64,000 bases of DNA from an uncultured Muribaculaceae bacterium (GTDB lineage Bacteria; Bacteroidota; Bacteroidia; Bacteroidales; Muribaculaceae), in the NCBI GenBank assembly GCA_910586455.1, contig CAJUHX010000004.1, positions 13,369 to 77,368 of the forward strand. The letters are read 5' to 3'. The translations under genes and the position numbers were made by a program. Of this stretch, positions 33,801 to 42,337 are shown one piece after another. Each line of letters starts with the position of its first letter. Position 1 is the first letter of the stretch. The notes under the pieces are model-generated. The model was not told the DNA's origin, searched no databases, and saw nothing but the letters and a program-made list of their open reading frames with translations.

Positions 33801-35867
33801 AATTCGTCCGTGATTATCATAATTGTATTCGGTTAAATTTCCTAAGAAATCAGTTTCACCGATAATCCGTCCATAACTGTCGTATGTTATTCTGGATGTG
33901 TTTGAATATGGTGATGAATAAGCTTTTACGGTTTCAGTAATATGGTTGCCATATTTGTCGTAAGTATATGATTCTTGCCGAGCCTGCTTTCCCTCACAAT
34001 ATTCTACTATTACTGTCGGCAGACATTTCGAATGTACCGGTATATAGGTTCTGACTTTATTTGTATTGCCTCCACGACGTGAGGTTGTGACTTTATCAAT
34101 CATAAAGCCCAGATAGTGACCTGACTTAAAGGTATTGTTATGAATATAACTAAAATCTGTAGTTTTATATATACTACCGGTATAAGCCACATATTCTCGG
34201 ATGGGATAGGCCAGGCTATCATATGTATAAGTTGTTGTGGTTGTAAAGTTTGATTCTTTGTCATGGTCGACCTTAGTGGTCAATAAAAACTGACGGGTAC
34301 CATTGCTTTTCCACTTTATATCATAAGTATAGTTTGTACTGAACCTTTTCATTTTCTCGCTTTGTAATAGGCCATAATGAAAAGGATCGAAGACCTTCGC
34401 AATAGAATCTCCTCGGCCATCATATGCAACTACTCTTTCAAAACCGCAAAAGCCGAGTCCTTGTTTATGCAAAACTGCGTTTTTATATTTATAAAAGCTA
34501 TTGTCCACTCTATCTCCATTTAGATAAGTTTCAGTTGCAACTAATACAGTTAGAGGTTCCTGAATATTTATAAACGGGAATTCAGCACCACTTCCTTTCG
34601 AGTAAAAGTCAATTGCAATTCTATCTTCATTCAAAAAATGATACAAATTCTTTTCAACAACACCAAGGCTATTAGCCATGCCTGTAATCAATGACTCCTT
34701 GTTATCATTGCGAACAAATGAGTACTTGGTTACTGAGCCATTTTTGAGTCCAATAAGACTTGTTATGCGTCCATTCTGATAAACGTCTGTGGGAATTATA
34801 ATAGCTCCTTCCTCCAAATATAAGGTTCTCCGTATTCTGCCAGTCAAACGATTGTTTTTAGTCAGATAAGTTGAAAAACCTTTCTCGTCAAAAGCAAGGA
34901 TATCAGGTTGTCCATCGCCATTAACGTCCTGAACTATAAAACCACAGCCATCGCTTTTTTGATTAACCGGCCCGGCAAAAGTAAATTTGCTAAATTGCCC
35001 GTTTCCATTAGAATTGTATACAGCCCATACACTATCAGCTCTACCTCTGCTTAATGGCGAAAGCAATATATCAATCAATCCGTCTCCATTGAAGTCACAT
35101 GTCAATGCCTTTTTGTATTTTGTTTGGGCATTTGTCAATTTAGAAGACGATGAGAATTTAGTATGATAAAAGTGTTTATCGAATGAATAAATATCAGTTC
35201 TATCATCTGTGATATGACATAGTTCTGTTTTTCCATCTCCATCACAATCGAAAACAAATAATTTGTCGGTATTGTCAAACGCATTCTGAGGATCTGTTTG
35301 GTTTACGCCTATAAAATCGACTTTATAGTCTAATATATGCTTTTTACAATACACCCATTCTTTATTGAGGTCGAAAATATAACACTTTGACGGTTTGCTG
35401 CGATCTCCAAATGGTTCATGTGCTGATACAGCAAGTATTTCCATCTTGCCATCTCCATTAAAATCTCCAGAATAATAGTTTTTCGGCTGGACACTTTGCT
35501 TACCGTCATTGTCGGTATATACAGTATCAAAATCGAATAATTTCGTAAATTGTTCTGTTAAGTCGCCAGATTCACTCACCTTATAAACTTTAAAAACAAC
35601 ACGGTCTTTATTATTAATCACGAAATTATTAATTTTAACAATGTAGTCTTCATTTGAGCCATCTAAATCCAGACACAATACATCTATAAAACCTTTTTCG
35701 GTTTTGACTTCGGATAATGATTTGATGTGACTTTCCCCTATACCACTATAAATAAATATATTTTCGTCACCACTAAATAAATTATCGAATCTATTTTGTG
35801 TATGCCCAAACATCCAGCCCGGTAAGTAATGTTGCCAATAAGGATTATAATTAGGAAAAGTTATCAC
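30900..35867 (-). CDS. RHS/YD-repeat polymorphic toxin, downstream part of an interrupted gene
   Basis: This 1655-residue frame opens at a GTG and has no signal of its own. The order is: FG-GAP/VCBS-like repeats (GDFNGDGKMEILAVS, CDFNGDGLIDILLS, QDVNGDGQPDIL), then many YD repeats, and the RHS core end (LYDPVLGRFLSPDPNIQNPD). Next are Gly/Ala-rich hydrophobic segments and a variable C-terminal tip. The tip (last 96 residues, 30903-31190) contains YRLDVWDSKNKIIYDYKFG, a D...DYK arrangement like the PD-(D/E)xK nuclease toxins at the ends of other RHS proteins. It is in the same frame as the SpvB-domain gene at 35895-37079, separated by one TGA and nine sense codons, so both are parts of one ancestral gene of about 2060 codons. 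Whether the downstream part is still made is uncertain. Confidence 0.85.
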   Translation of the reverse strand: MITFPNYNPYWQHYLPGWMFGHTQNRFDNLFSGDENIFIYSGIGESHIKSLSEVKTEKGFIDVLCLDLDGSNEDYIVKINNFVINNKDRVVFKVYKVSESGDLTEQFTKLFDFDTVYTDNDGKQSVQPKNYYSGDFNGDGKMEILAVSAHEPFGDRSKPSKCYIFDLNKEWVYCKKHILDYKVDFIGVNQTDPQNAFDNTDKLFVFDCDGDGKTELCHITDDRTDIYSFDKHFYHTKFSSSSKLTNAQTKYKKALTCDFNGDGLIDILLSPLSRGRADSVWAVYNSNGNGQFSKFTFAGPVNQKSDGCGFIVQDVNGDGQPDILAFDEKGFSTYLTKNNRLTGRIRRTLYLEEGAIIIPTDVYQNGRITSLIGLKNGSVTKYSFVRNDNKESLITGMANSLGVVEKNLYHFLNEDRIAIDFYSKGSGAEFPFINIQEPLTVLVATETYLNGDRVDNSFYKYKNAVLHKQGLGFCGFERVVAYDGRGDSIAKVFDPFHYGLLQSEKMKRFSTNYTYDIKWKSNGTRQFLLTTKVDHDKESNFTTTTTYTYDSLAYPIREYVAYTGSIYKTTDFSYIHNNTFKSGHYLGFMIDKVTTSRRGGNTNKVRTYIPVHSKCLPTVIVEYCEGKQARQESYTYDKYGNHITETVKAYSSPYSNTSRITYDSYGRIIGETDFLGNLTEYNYDNHGRIINITDARGGITKKTYDAFGREIKTIYPDGVEESTHFCWTNEAGGQYSITSNKSGQPTVTIIYDALGREVRTKELSFNGIYRKIDKLYDQYGKLNKVSLPFTGNSATRWNVYSIDKYDRPISIKEASGRRTTWSYNGNTIVKTTDKVFRATTYDAVGNVTSVTDPAGIIEYTLQADGQVSKITAPGNVTTIFSYDNYGRKTRVYDPSFGVTSYKYDIAGNLASTTYANEQTITYEYDRYGRILKQVLPEFSTEYIYDSYGALTDILSENNRTSSKYIYDEYGRLSSETESTLDSVWLRKAYTYDNGNISSIEYTSHRGVLTTEKYNYSNGTLVEVTLTDGRQIYKLKSENDFGQPLQVQTGDILRSWQYTDFGLLSGQNASSQNELYQNISYSIDATTGNMLTRRNNRRNISERFTYDTMNRLTTFGNDKVEYDIKGNITSKTDAGIFSYSDDTKPYAVTSLETENDAIPSTTQRVGYTSFFRPSLISDDSSYILFKYNGQFDRVGSMLYRGIKPIRKYYLGGCYELEKNGSLIEERLYLCGDYYRALAVYIKPDLEIEWEVLPHRLQAENECKVYNILRDYLGSITHIYDGDTLLQELSYDAWGRLRNPETQQVYNSGEEPELLLGRGYCGHEHLTDFGLINMNARLYDPVLGRFLSPDPNIQNPDWSQNYNRFTYVMNNPLRYVDENGEFFWVAVGVAAVVTGAINVATHWKEIKSSGGGWKNFAKGVSYFLTGAVAGGVGAAVGIGTAVGFGSMLTANAAAFANATVGFYQGAIYGAAYGASSGFITGAGNSLIEGSKFGYALLNGLMQGSAEAIFGGVTSGLLSGVRASLSGREFWTGKYTNESIVIRAGVSAENSIGGKGAVAGTKKHTYTERYINKINGSYENTGLVVRQKAEDELKTYRLDVWDSKNKIIYDYKFGYPDKPAIKLNNTPQMFRYRRSVPAPSIIIKIQPRSIEISPIIQP

Positions 35868-35894
35868 ACCATCCGCTCCGGAGTTACAACCAAA

Positions 35895-37079
35895 TCAGCC
35901 TCGCACTACCTTGAGCATTCCAGGTTTATCGAAATTGTGCCATTTACTTAATTGCGCCCGCGAGATTTTATAATATGAATCAGACGAACTAATTCCCTCT
36001 CCATAAAAGAATGTCAAAGGATTGTATGATTGACCATCCGAAAAATATGAAATATTAGTTAACAACGATATATTGTTACGAGAACTATACTTCAAAGAAT
36101 ACTCGCCCAACGTAACTCCCTTAAAAAGTACACGTATCGATGACAGAAGATGTGTTTCATTCATCCTCTGGCCGGCCCGGAATATTAATAAGTCATCTTC
36201 ACGAGAAGTATAATTAAATATAACGGATACACCGTTATATGATATCTGGTTCACCCTATACATCACTCCTTCTTGAAGATAGCTATATATTATATTATTT
36301 CCATAAAGATCAGAGAGCTTAGTTATAGGATAAAACAATTGATTTGCAATGTTAGTATCATACCCAAATATTGCCACATTACCATTCGGGTAAAATACTT
36401 CGAAATATTTTACAACATTATCCAAAATATAACCTTTAGCTTTTATATTGCCGGTTTCTGTTTCATAATTTATTTCGGATATAGTCGTACCGGTTTTTAT
36501 AAATCTTACTCCATCAAGAACAAAAGAATCGTCTAAATCCATCTTTATTCCTTCGCTCTCACCATCATAATATATATTTTTACCTCCCCGAGCAATCATA
36601 GAGATTCCGGATATTGACCACCCCATGCCAAGAGTAGAGTTTCCTTGATGACTGTTATATTCTAAAGAAAGACTCGGCTGGAATCCTCTCATACCTGGAT
36701 ATACCGCTATCGGTATAGAGTAAGTCTTTGCTCCGGTTGTCGTTGAGCCTGATATAATCGATATTTGGCCAATAGACTTGGTTGTATCTACAGGCATTGA
36801 ATTGGGCACATAATAATTTACAATAACAGGTACAGTAGCAGACAGGCCTTCTGGCACAGGTGCAATATCCGCTAATGGAGTCTGAATTGTTTCAACCTCT
36901 TCAACAACTGGATAAAGAACACTTTTAAGTGAATCTTCATATTGCCGAAATCTTTCTTCCGTCCAACCAATGTATCTATTGTTAATAATAGAATCAGCAG
37001 ATTCTATTATACTTGCCGCGTTGACGTAAACTACCGATGCAACTGCCCAAATGACAAAAAAAAGTCTGAATCTTAACAT
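35895..37079 (-). CDS. SpvB-domain N-terminal part of the interrupted RHS toxin gene
   Basis: From the ATG at 37079 the protein has 394 residues. It has a signal peptide (MLRFRLFFVIWAVASVVYVN) and the SpvB/TcaC N-terminal domain: SGSTTTGAKTYSIPIAVYPG, FQPSLSLEYNSHQGNSTLGM, GWSISGISMIARGG. In intact homologs this domain continues directly into FG-GAP and RHS repeats, forming the shell that encloses the toxin. Here it ends at KVVRG followed by TGA, and the same frame continues FGCNSGADG into the next open frame. The in-frame ATG at 37133 was rejected because it overlaps the upstream gene and hides the signal peptide. Confidence 0.8.
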   Translation of the reverse strand: MLRFRLFFVIWAVASVVYVNAASIIESADSIINNRYIGWTEERFRQYEDSLKSVLYPVVEEVETIQTPLADIAPVPEGLSATVPVIVNYYVPNSMPVDTTKSIGQISIISGSTTTGAKTYSIPIAVYPGMRGFQPSLSLEYNSHQGNSTLGMGWSISGISMIARGGKNIYYDGESEGIKMDLDDSFVLDGVRFIKTGTTISEINYETETGNIKAKGYILDNVVKYFEVFYPNGNVAIFGYDTNIANQLFYPITKLSDLYGNNIIYSYLQEGVMYRVNQISYNGVSVIFNYTSREDDLLIFRAGQRMNETHLLSSIRVLFKGVTLGEYSLKYSSRNNISLLTNISYFSDGQSYNPLTFFYGEGISSSDSYYKISRAQLSKWHNFDKPGMLKVVRG

Positions 37080-37087
37080 TGTTTTAT

Positions 37088-37522
37088 CTATTCCTTGATT
37101 ATTTTCCAACTGGTATATTCGCCATTTAGACAAATCTGGAGAATATACATACCATTACTATAGCCACTTAAATCAATATCAGTTTCTTGCTCAGAAGATA
37201 TTATCGTTAGAAGTTGTATCCCATCTACGTTAAATATTTGCATAGAACATAAATCCGAATCCATATGCCCTGCTATTTCGACTTTTAAATATCCTTTAGT
37301 TGGATTCGGATATATATGGATTGTCTTTTCAGCAAGTATGTCAGAAACACAATTAGCCTTTACTGGAAATTCCGATATTTTCTGAGTACTTATCACAATT
37401 TCTCTCAAGATTCGGTTTCCAGCATCGTCATAACTATAATTGATTGTGCGCGAACTCACTACTTGTGCATTCGTAATAAACACGATAACAACAGTAACTA
37501 ATATTTTAACCAATAAATTCAT
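37088..37522 (-). CDS. Small secreted YD-motif protein with T9SS type A sorting domain
   Basis: The 144-residue protein has a signal peptide (MNLLVKILVTVVIVFITNAQ) and a single YD-repeat-like motif (INYSYDDAGNRILREIVIS). It ends in a complete type A T9SS sorting domain (IYPNPTKGYLKVEI to YSNGMYILQICLNGEYTSWK). It is the first gene of the island operon, with a -7 box about 40 bases upstream, and ends 8 bases before the SpvB start. It may be a surface partner of the RHS shell, or the leftover 3' end of an older RHS gene with a new start. Function unknown. Confidence 0.75.
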   Translation of the reverse strand: MNLLVKILVTVVIVFITNAQVVSSRTINYSYDDAGNRILREIVISTQKISEFPVKANCVSDILAEKTIHIYPNPTKGYLKVEIAGHMDSDLCSMQIFNVDGIQLLTIISSEQETDIDLSGYSNGMYILQICLNGEYTSWKIIKE

Positions 37523-37556
37523 GGGGAATTGGTATTATTAAATAATTAAGGTTTTA

Positions 37557-37564
37557 CAAAATTA
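37557..37564 (-). promoter_or_regulatory. Bacteroidota -7 box of the SpvB/RHS operon
   Basis: Minus-strand TAATTTTG, an exact TAnnTTTG match, lies about 35 bases upstream of the first gene of the toxin operon. Confidence 0.6.
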
Positions 37565-37693
37565 GTATTATTTTTTACATTATAACATACTCTAAATAAT
37601 AAAGTAAATCATTCCCGATCTTAGTTCATATATTTCAACTAATTAGCAGATACAAAAAGTAGATATAGTAACATCTGCACCTCCCTACATAAA

Positions 37694-37723
37694 AGGCGGC
37701 ACTCCCATATGTAAGTGCCGCCT
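37694..37723 (-). terminator. Terminator of the T9SS cargo operon
   Basis: AGGCGGCACT (37694-37703) pairs with 37714-37723 around a 10-base loop. On the minus strand the stem is followed by TTT. It is 21 bases past the stop of the 1530-residue gene. Confidence 0.75.
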
Positions 37724-37744
37724 ATGCGAAATCAAAGTGAGTGT

Positions 37745-40700
37745 TTAAATTACCACCAGATGGCTGACAGCGGTTGTGCCGTCGACAAATACAATGCACA
37801 GCATGTAGCGGCCGGCCGGTACATTGAGGTCGAACTGCAGGCTGCGGAGTTCGCCGCCGTCGAATTCGGCAAGCAGGCGCCCGGCCATGTCGTAGGCCTG
37901 TACCTGACGGATTTCCTTAGGCGCGCTTACATTTACCATGCCATAGGTAGGATTGGGCCATAAAACAGCTGTGACTGTAACATCGGATACACCGCTTTTG
38001 ATGTTCTCGACTTCGAGCTCCATGGCGTCATTGCCGGGATTGGCGTCGTTCTCCAGCATTGTAGAGGCCTTTACAGTAGCCTTGCGGTATGATGTGAACT
38101 CATACGGTACCGGGAAAGTGAATTCCTTGCTTTCGCCCGGCTCGATGGTTTCGTTCATCACAGCCAGCTGCGGCATGGTTCCTATCTGATACTTCATGGG
38201 TATGGCGTCAACAGAGGCCTCGCCGTAGTTGGTTACCATTACAGTGACATCGCATACACCCAGCTCCTCGCCGGTTACAGGCGACAGAATGGCGCTCACG
38301 CCCACATCACGGGTCAGACAGCGTACGGTGGCGGTAAAGGAGTCGTTCGAGCTGTCGATATCGCCGTTGAGTGCTGTGGCCGCGGTGACGGTGTACACTC
38401 CGCAACGCTTCATGTCGACAGTGCCGGGGAAGGTAAATTCCACATTCCCGCCTACCGGAACCGAGGGCACAACGCCGGCAAGGGTCTGCGGGGTATCGCC
38501 GTCGGCAAAGCTCACTTCTGCTTTTACCGGTATGTCGAACAGGTCGGCCTCGCCGTAGTTGGTCACTACTACGGTAACAGACTCGGTTGTGCCCAGTGCG
38601 GCATCGGCCGGACCTACAAGGGCCGACACACCGGCGTCGAAATCCTTATGAGTGCTGTTTATCTGCATCGTGAGGGTATTGTCGTTGGGATTCACATCGC
38701 CCTCTGCCTGTGCAGTAATCGTAAAGGTATATATGCCCTCGGCATCGAGGTCTGCTGCAGTCGGGAAGGTGTAGGCCAAAGTGGTGCCATCGGCTATGGG
38801 GCTTTCAGCAACGCCTTCGAGTATTGTGCTGCTGTTGTCGGGACCTGCTACCGTACATGTCAGTTTCACGCCCTGCAGAGCACCTTTGCCCTTGTTGGCC
38901 ACGCTTACTGTCACAGACTCGGAATGGCCGAGTTTTCCGGAAACAGGCGAATCGAGGCTTACTACTGCCACATCCACTACCGGCAGGCTGGTTATTTCGA
39001 AGGTCAGTTCGTTGTCTTCCGGAGTCAAGTCAAGTGGTACAACTGCGCGGCATACTGCCTGATAGGAACCGGGGGCACTGAGGTCCACACCGTTGAAAGC
39101 CACACGGTAGGTTTCGCCGTCGCTACACTGGCTGGTATAGTTGATGTATTGGGTATGATAGGTGCGTCCGTTGACTTCCAGTTCAAACGGCACTCCTTCA
39201 ACACCCTGCGACGAGTTACCTACGAATTCCACTTCCACGCGTTCGCTGTCGCCCAGCACGGCGGCCCCGCTGTGGCTAAGCCGGCGTGTTACGGCAAGGT
39301 CAGGGAGCACGTCGGCTTCCGCCAATGTTACCGAAGCATTTATGAACAGCGAGCGGGTATTACCCCGGGGCTGCAGACAGATGCTGTACGAACCGTCGAC
39401 CGGGACACTGAAGAATCCTATGTAGCGGCTCATGTCATTCCGGGTCGACTGCGGCAGTTCTATCACAGGCACACGGGTGTCGGTGGCGGCATTGTAGGCG
39501 AACACGTCAATATCGGTGCTGTCACCCTCAAGCACATAGTAGCTGAACGACACACGCACAGGCTTGTCGGCAGTCAGGTTTATGGCCGGAGTAGCCACAT
39601 AGTCGTTGGCCTCTGTGGAGCCATCCGAAAGGTAGATGTATCCTACTCCCATGCTGCGGTCGGGTGTGAAGGCGAAGATGTCGCGGTTGAGATTGAAGGC
39701 AGCCATGCGCTCCAGGGCCTCGGCGGGCAGCGGGCTGTAAGGCAGGCTGTACGGCTCGATGTAAGTAAGTAACTCGCTCACACTGTTGTTGGCGGCGTAT
39801 TCATCGCCGTAAGTGCTTACGCTGACAGTGAGCTGTTCGTCGGTCGAACCGCTGAACACAAAGTCATCGTTGAAATATACCGTATATTCGGTATCGGGTT
39901 CCAGAGCCACGTTGTCGAACTGCAGCGTACGGGTACCGATGCTTTCCGATGCCGCCACCATAGTGAACGAATTCACCGCGGCGCTGCCGTTGTTACGGAT
40001 TACAAGGCCAACCGGATAACTGCGGATGTCGGACACGTATCGCGACGGCAACACAATCTTCTCGGCCGAAAGGTCGCAGGCAAGATGCTCGGTCAGACGG
40101 AAGCGGCCTATATAGATACGGTAGTCGATGGCTTTGTTGTCGCGTACATCGAATCGCAGCTGATAGATACCGTCCTGCTCAGGGGTAAATGTAACCACAT
40201 TTTCCTGATAGACAGGGCTGGTAACGTTGGCCGATGCTATATCGTGCATGCTTCCGTCGGCTGTATTCACCAGCTTCACCTCAAGAGGAAGCGAGCCGCC
40301 GTCAAGGCCTATGCGACTGAGATACGACAGTTTGTATGTGGTACCGCCGTCGAGCTGTATATGGCGCGAGGTAAGCGATTCGTCGGACGATGGCAGTGTC
40401 ACGGTTGTGAACCCATACATACCACCGCCGTAACTGAACACATACGTATCGAGTTCGGAATCCGAACGGGCCATGAAGGTATAGCCGTCGCCGTTATTGT
40501 CGGAGTATGCCCAGCGGGCAACATCAGTACCCTTTGCTACGGATGTGCCCATATCGGGTATATAGGGCACGAGCGTAAGGTCGCTTTCCAGGCGGAACTC
40601 AACGGCATCGTTGGCAGGGTCCTCATCCTCCGGCAGCTCTACCCAAAGACGAATTATATGGGCTGTGCCCAAATCGCTCAAGTCCACGGTGCTGCTGAAG

Positions 40701-42337
40701 GTGAATTCGGCTGTGCTGTTCGGAGCCAGCGCATCGGACATAGTTTCGGCAAGCACTTCCTTGCCGTCAATAGCCAGATGCACTCCGGCTGTACCTGCGG
40801 CTATTGTTTTCGAACCGTAATTGGCTATTGTGGCGCTGACTGTTTCCGCATCGCCATAGCGGTAAGACGCAGGAACGGGCGATTTCACAGCCACTACCGA
40901 GGCATCGTTGTCGACATTGCGGTAGAAGGCTATATCCCTTAGATACATTACTCCGGCTCCGGCCTCGCTGAGCGAATGGAAGCCTACGTAATAAATACCC
41001 GACCGGGGAGCTGTAAACACCGCCGACTGGTTCAGGGCATTCTCATCGGTGATATTGTCGTTGCTCCATATTTCGTGCAGGTCGCTTTCCATGTCTGCAT
41101 CGGTACTGACATAGACTTTCATTATATTGGCGCCGGAGCCTTCGTCCTCGGTTATGGCCGAGAACTCTATGCGGTACGCGTTTCCGCCCTGCATGACCAC
41201 CGGACGCGATACCAGAAAGGCATCGTTGGGGTCGTCGTTCCACTCGGGTTCCACGTACCAAACGAAGTCGTTCCAGTCCATGTAATCCCAGCCGTATTCC
41301 GAATTGTTCTCAAAGGTCTTCCAGTTGTCGTCCGATGTGGAGGCCACTCCGTCTTCGTTGTGGTAGAACGGTATATAGGGTACCGACACCACCTGGTTTT
41401 CAACATAAGCGGTAATCTCGTTATTGGAATCGATAAGGTCACCGTCGGCGCGTACTCCGGCCACGATTGTCTGTGGCCGCCCTGTGGCACTGAGGTCTAC
41501 TCCGCCGGTAAAACTGAATGTATAGCCGGTTCCCGGGGCCACCGGCTCGGGGAAAGCAAACTGCTCGCTGTGTTCGGCCCCTCCTCCTATGCTGTAATAG
41601 AACTCGGCCTCGGCAAGTGCGCGTGTACCTGAGTTGCGCATGGTAATGCTGAGTGGTTCCGAGGCTGTGAATACGCCTTCGGTCGGCCGGCGGTCATCGG
41701 TCGAATAGTTAATGCCGACAATCTCCGGGTCGACCTCGGGCAGAAGCGACAGAAACACTCCGTCGATATATCCGGCCAGGCCCTGGGGATTATAGGCGGG
41801 TGTGGCATCGATATAGAATTGCAGCAGTATCCGGTCGGCTCCGTTGAATTTGGCCGGCAGCTGATATTTGTAAAGATTCCAGTTTTGCACCGGTATGCTG
41901 GTGTACGATGACTCCTGTGTCGACGAAAACAGGTCCGTCCAGCTGGCGCCGCCGTCGTGGCTGGCCCGGAAACGGAAATCAATGCCGCCACGGAAAGCGT
42001 AGTTGAGTTCGTAGCCGTAGAATCCCACCTGAAGGCCGCTCTTGCCTGTCGCATCTATTTCGGGCGATGTGAGGGTTAGTCTGGTGTCGCTTCTGCTCAC
42101 CATTATCTTGGCTGAATGTACATTCGATGACTCAATTGCCGAGAACCGGGGCCGGTCGTAATCGCCGAGTGTCCACTCTATGGTATTGCCTTCGACCTCA
42201 TTGACCTGTGTCCATGAGGCGGGAAATGTTTCGCCGTCGAAACCTTCCACAAACAGGGTGCTGCCGTAATATTGTGCCGTGGCCGTAGCTGCGCCGCAAA
42301 GCATCAGCAAGCCCGCCAGCATCTGACGTGTTTTCAT
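37745..42337 (-). CDS. Large secreted T9SS cargo protein with CARDB-like repeats
   Basis: The 1530-residue protein has a signal peptide (MKTRQMLAGLLMLCGAATAT), then a jelly-roll-like domain typical of choice-of-anchor J proteins (FVEGFDGETFPASWTQVNEV). A chain of CARDB-like beta domains follows, each opening with a VxxIxSPVxG and V.V.NYG pattern (for example DVGVSAILSPVTGEELGV and VTNYGEASVDAIP). The end is a type A sorting domain (WPNPTYGMVNVSAPKEIRQV to AVSHLVVI). It should be secreted and surface-attached. No catalytic motif was recognised; adhesion or matrix binding are possible roles. Its start overlaps the stop of the 518-residue cargo gene by four bases. Confidence 0.82.
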   Translation of the reverse strand: MKTRQMLAGLLMLCGAATATAQYYGSTLFVEGFDGETFPASWTQVNEVEGNTIEWTLGDYDRPRFSAIESSNVHSAKIMVSRSDTRLTLTSPEIDATGKSGLQVGFYGYELNYAFRGGIDFRFRASHDGGASWTDLFSSTQESSYTSIPVQNWNLYKYQLPAKFNGADRILLQFYIDATPAYNPQGLAGYIDGVFLSLLPEVDPEIVGINYSTDDRRPTEGVFTASEPLSITMRNSGTRALAEAEFYYSIGGGAEHSEQFAFPEPVAPGTGYTFSFTGGVDLSATGRPQTIVAGVRADGDLIDSNNEITAYVENQVVSVPYIPFYHNEDGVASTSDDNWKTFENNSEYGWDYMDWNDFVWYVEPEWNDDPNDAFLVSRPVVMQGGNAYRIEFSAITEDEGSGANIMKVYVSTDADMESDLHEIWSNDNITDENALNQSAVFTAPRSGIYYVGFHSLSEAGAGVMYLRDIAFYRNVDNDASVVAVKSPVPASYRYGDAETVSATIANYGSKTIAAGTAGVHLAIDGKEVLAETMSDALAPNSTAEFTFSSTVDLSDLGTAHIIRLWVELPEDEDPANDAVEFRLESDLTLVPYIPDMGTSVAKGTDVARWAYSDNNGDGYTFMARSDSELDTYVFSYGGGMYGFTTVTLPSSDESLTSRHIQLDGGTTYKLSYLSRIGLDGGSLPLEVKLVNTADGSMHDIASANVTSPVYQENVVTFTPEQDGIYQLRFDVRDNKAIDYRIYIGRFRLTEHLACDLSAEKIVLPSRYVSDIRSYPVGLVIRNNGSAAVNSFTMVAASESIGTRTLQFDNVALEPDTEYTVYFNDDFVFSGSTDEQLTVSVSTYGDEYAANNSVSELLTYIEPYSLPYSPLPAEALERMAAFNLNRDIFAFTPDRSMGVGYIYLSDGSTEANDYVATPAINLTADKPVRVSFSYYVLEGDSTDIDVFAYNAATDTRVPVIELPQSTRNDMSRYIGFFSVPVDGSYSICLQPRGNTRSLFINASVTLAEADVLPDLAVTRRLSHSGAAVLGDSERVEVEFVGNSSQGVEGVPFELEVNGRTYHTQYINYTSQCSDGETYRVAFNGVDLSAPGSYQAVCRAVVPLDLTPEDNELTFEITSLPVVDVAVVSLDSPVSGKLGHSESVTVSVANKGKGALQGVKLTCTVAGPDNSSTILEGVAESPIADGTTLAYTFPTAADLDAEGIYTFTITAQAEGDVNPNDNTLTMQINSTHKDFDAGVSALVGPADAALGTTESVTVVVTNYGEADLFDIPVKAEVSFADGDTPQTLAGVVPSVPVGGNVEFTFPGTVDMKRCGVYTVTAATALNGDIDSSNDSFTATVRCLTRDVGVSAILSPVTGEELGVCDVTVMVTNYGEASVDAIPMKYQIGTMPQLAVMNETIEPGESKEFTFPVPYEFTSYRKATVKASTMLENDANPGNDAMELEVENIKSGVSDVTVTAVLWPNPTYGMVNVSAPKEIRQVQAYDMAGRLLAEFDGGELRSLQFDLNVPAGRYMLCIVFVDGTTAVSHLVVI

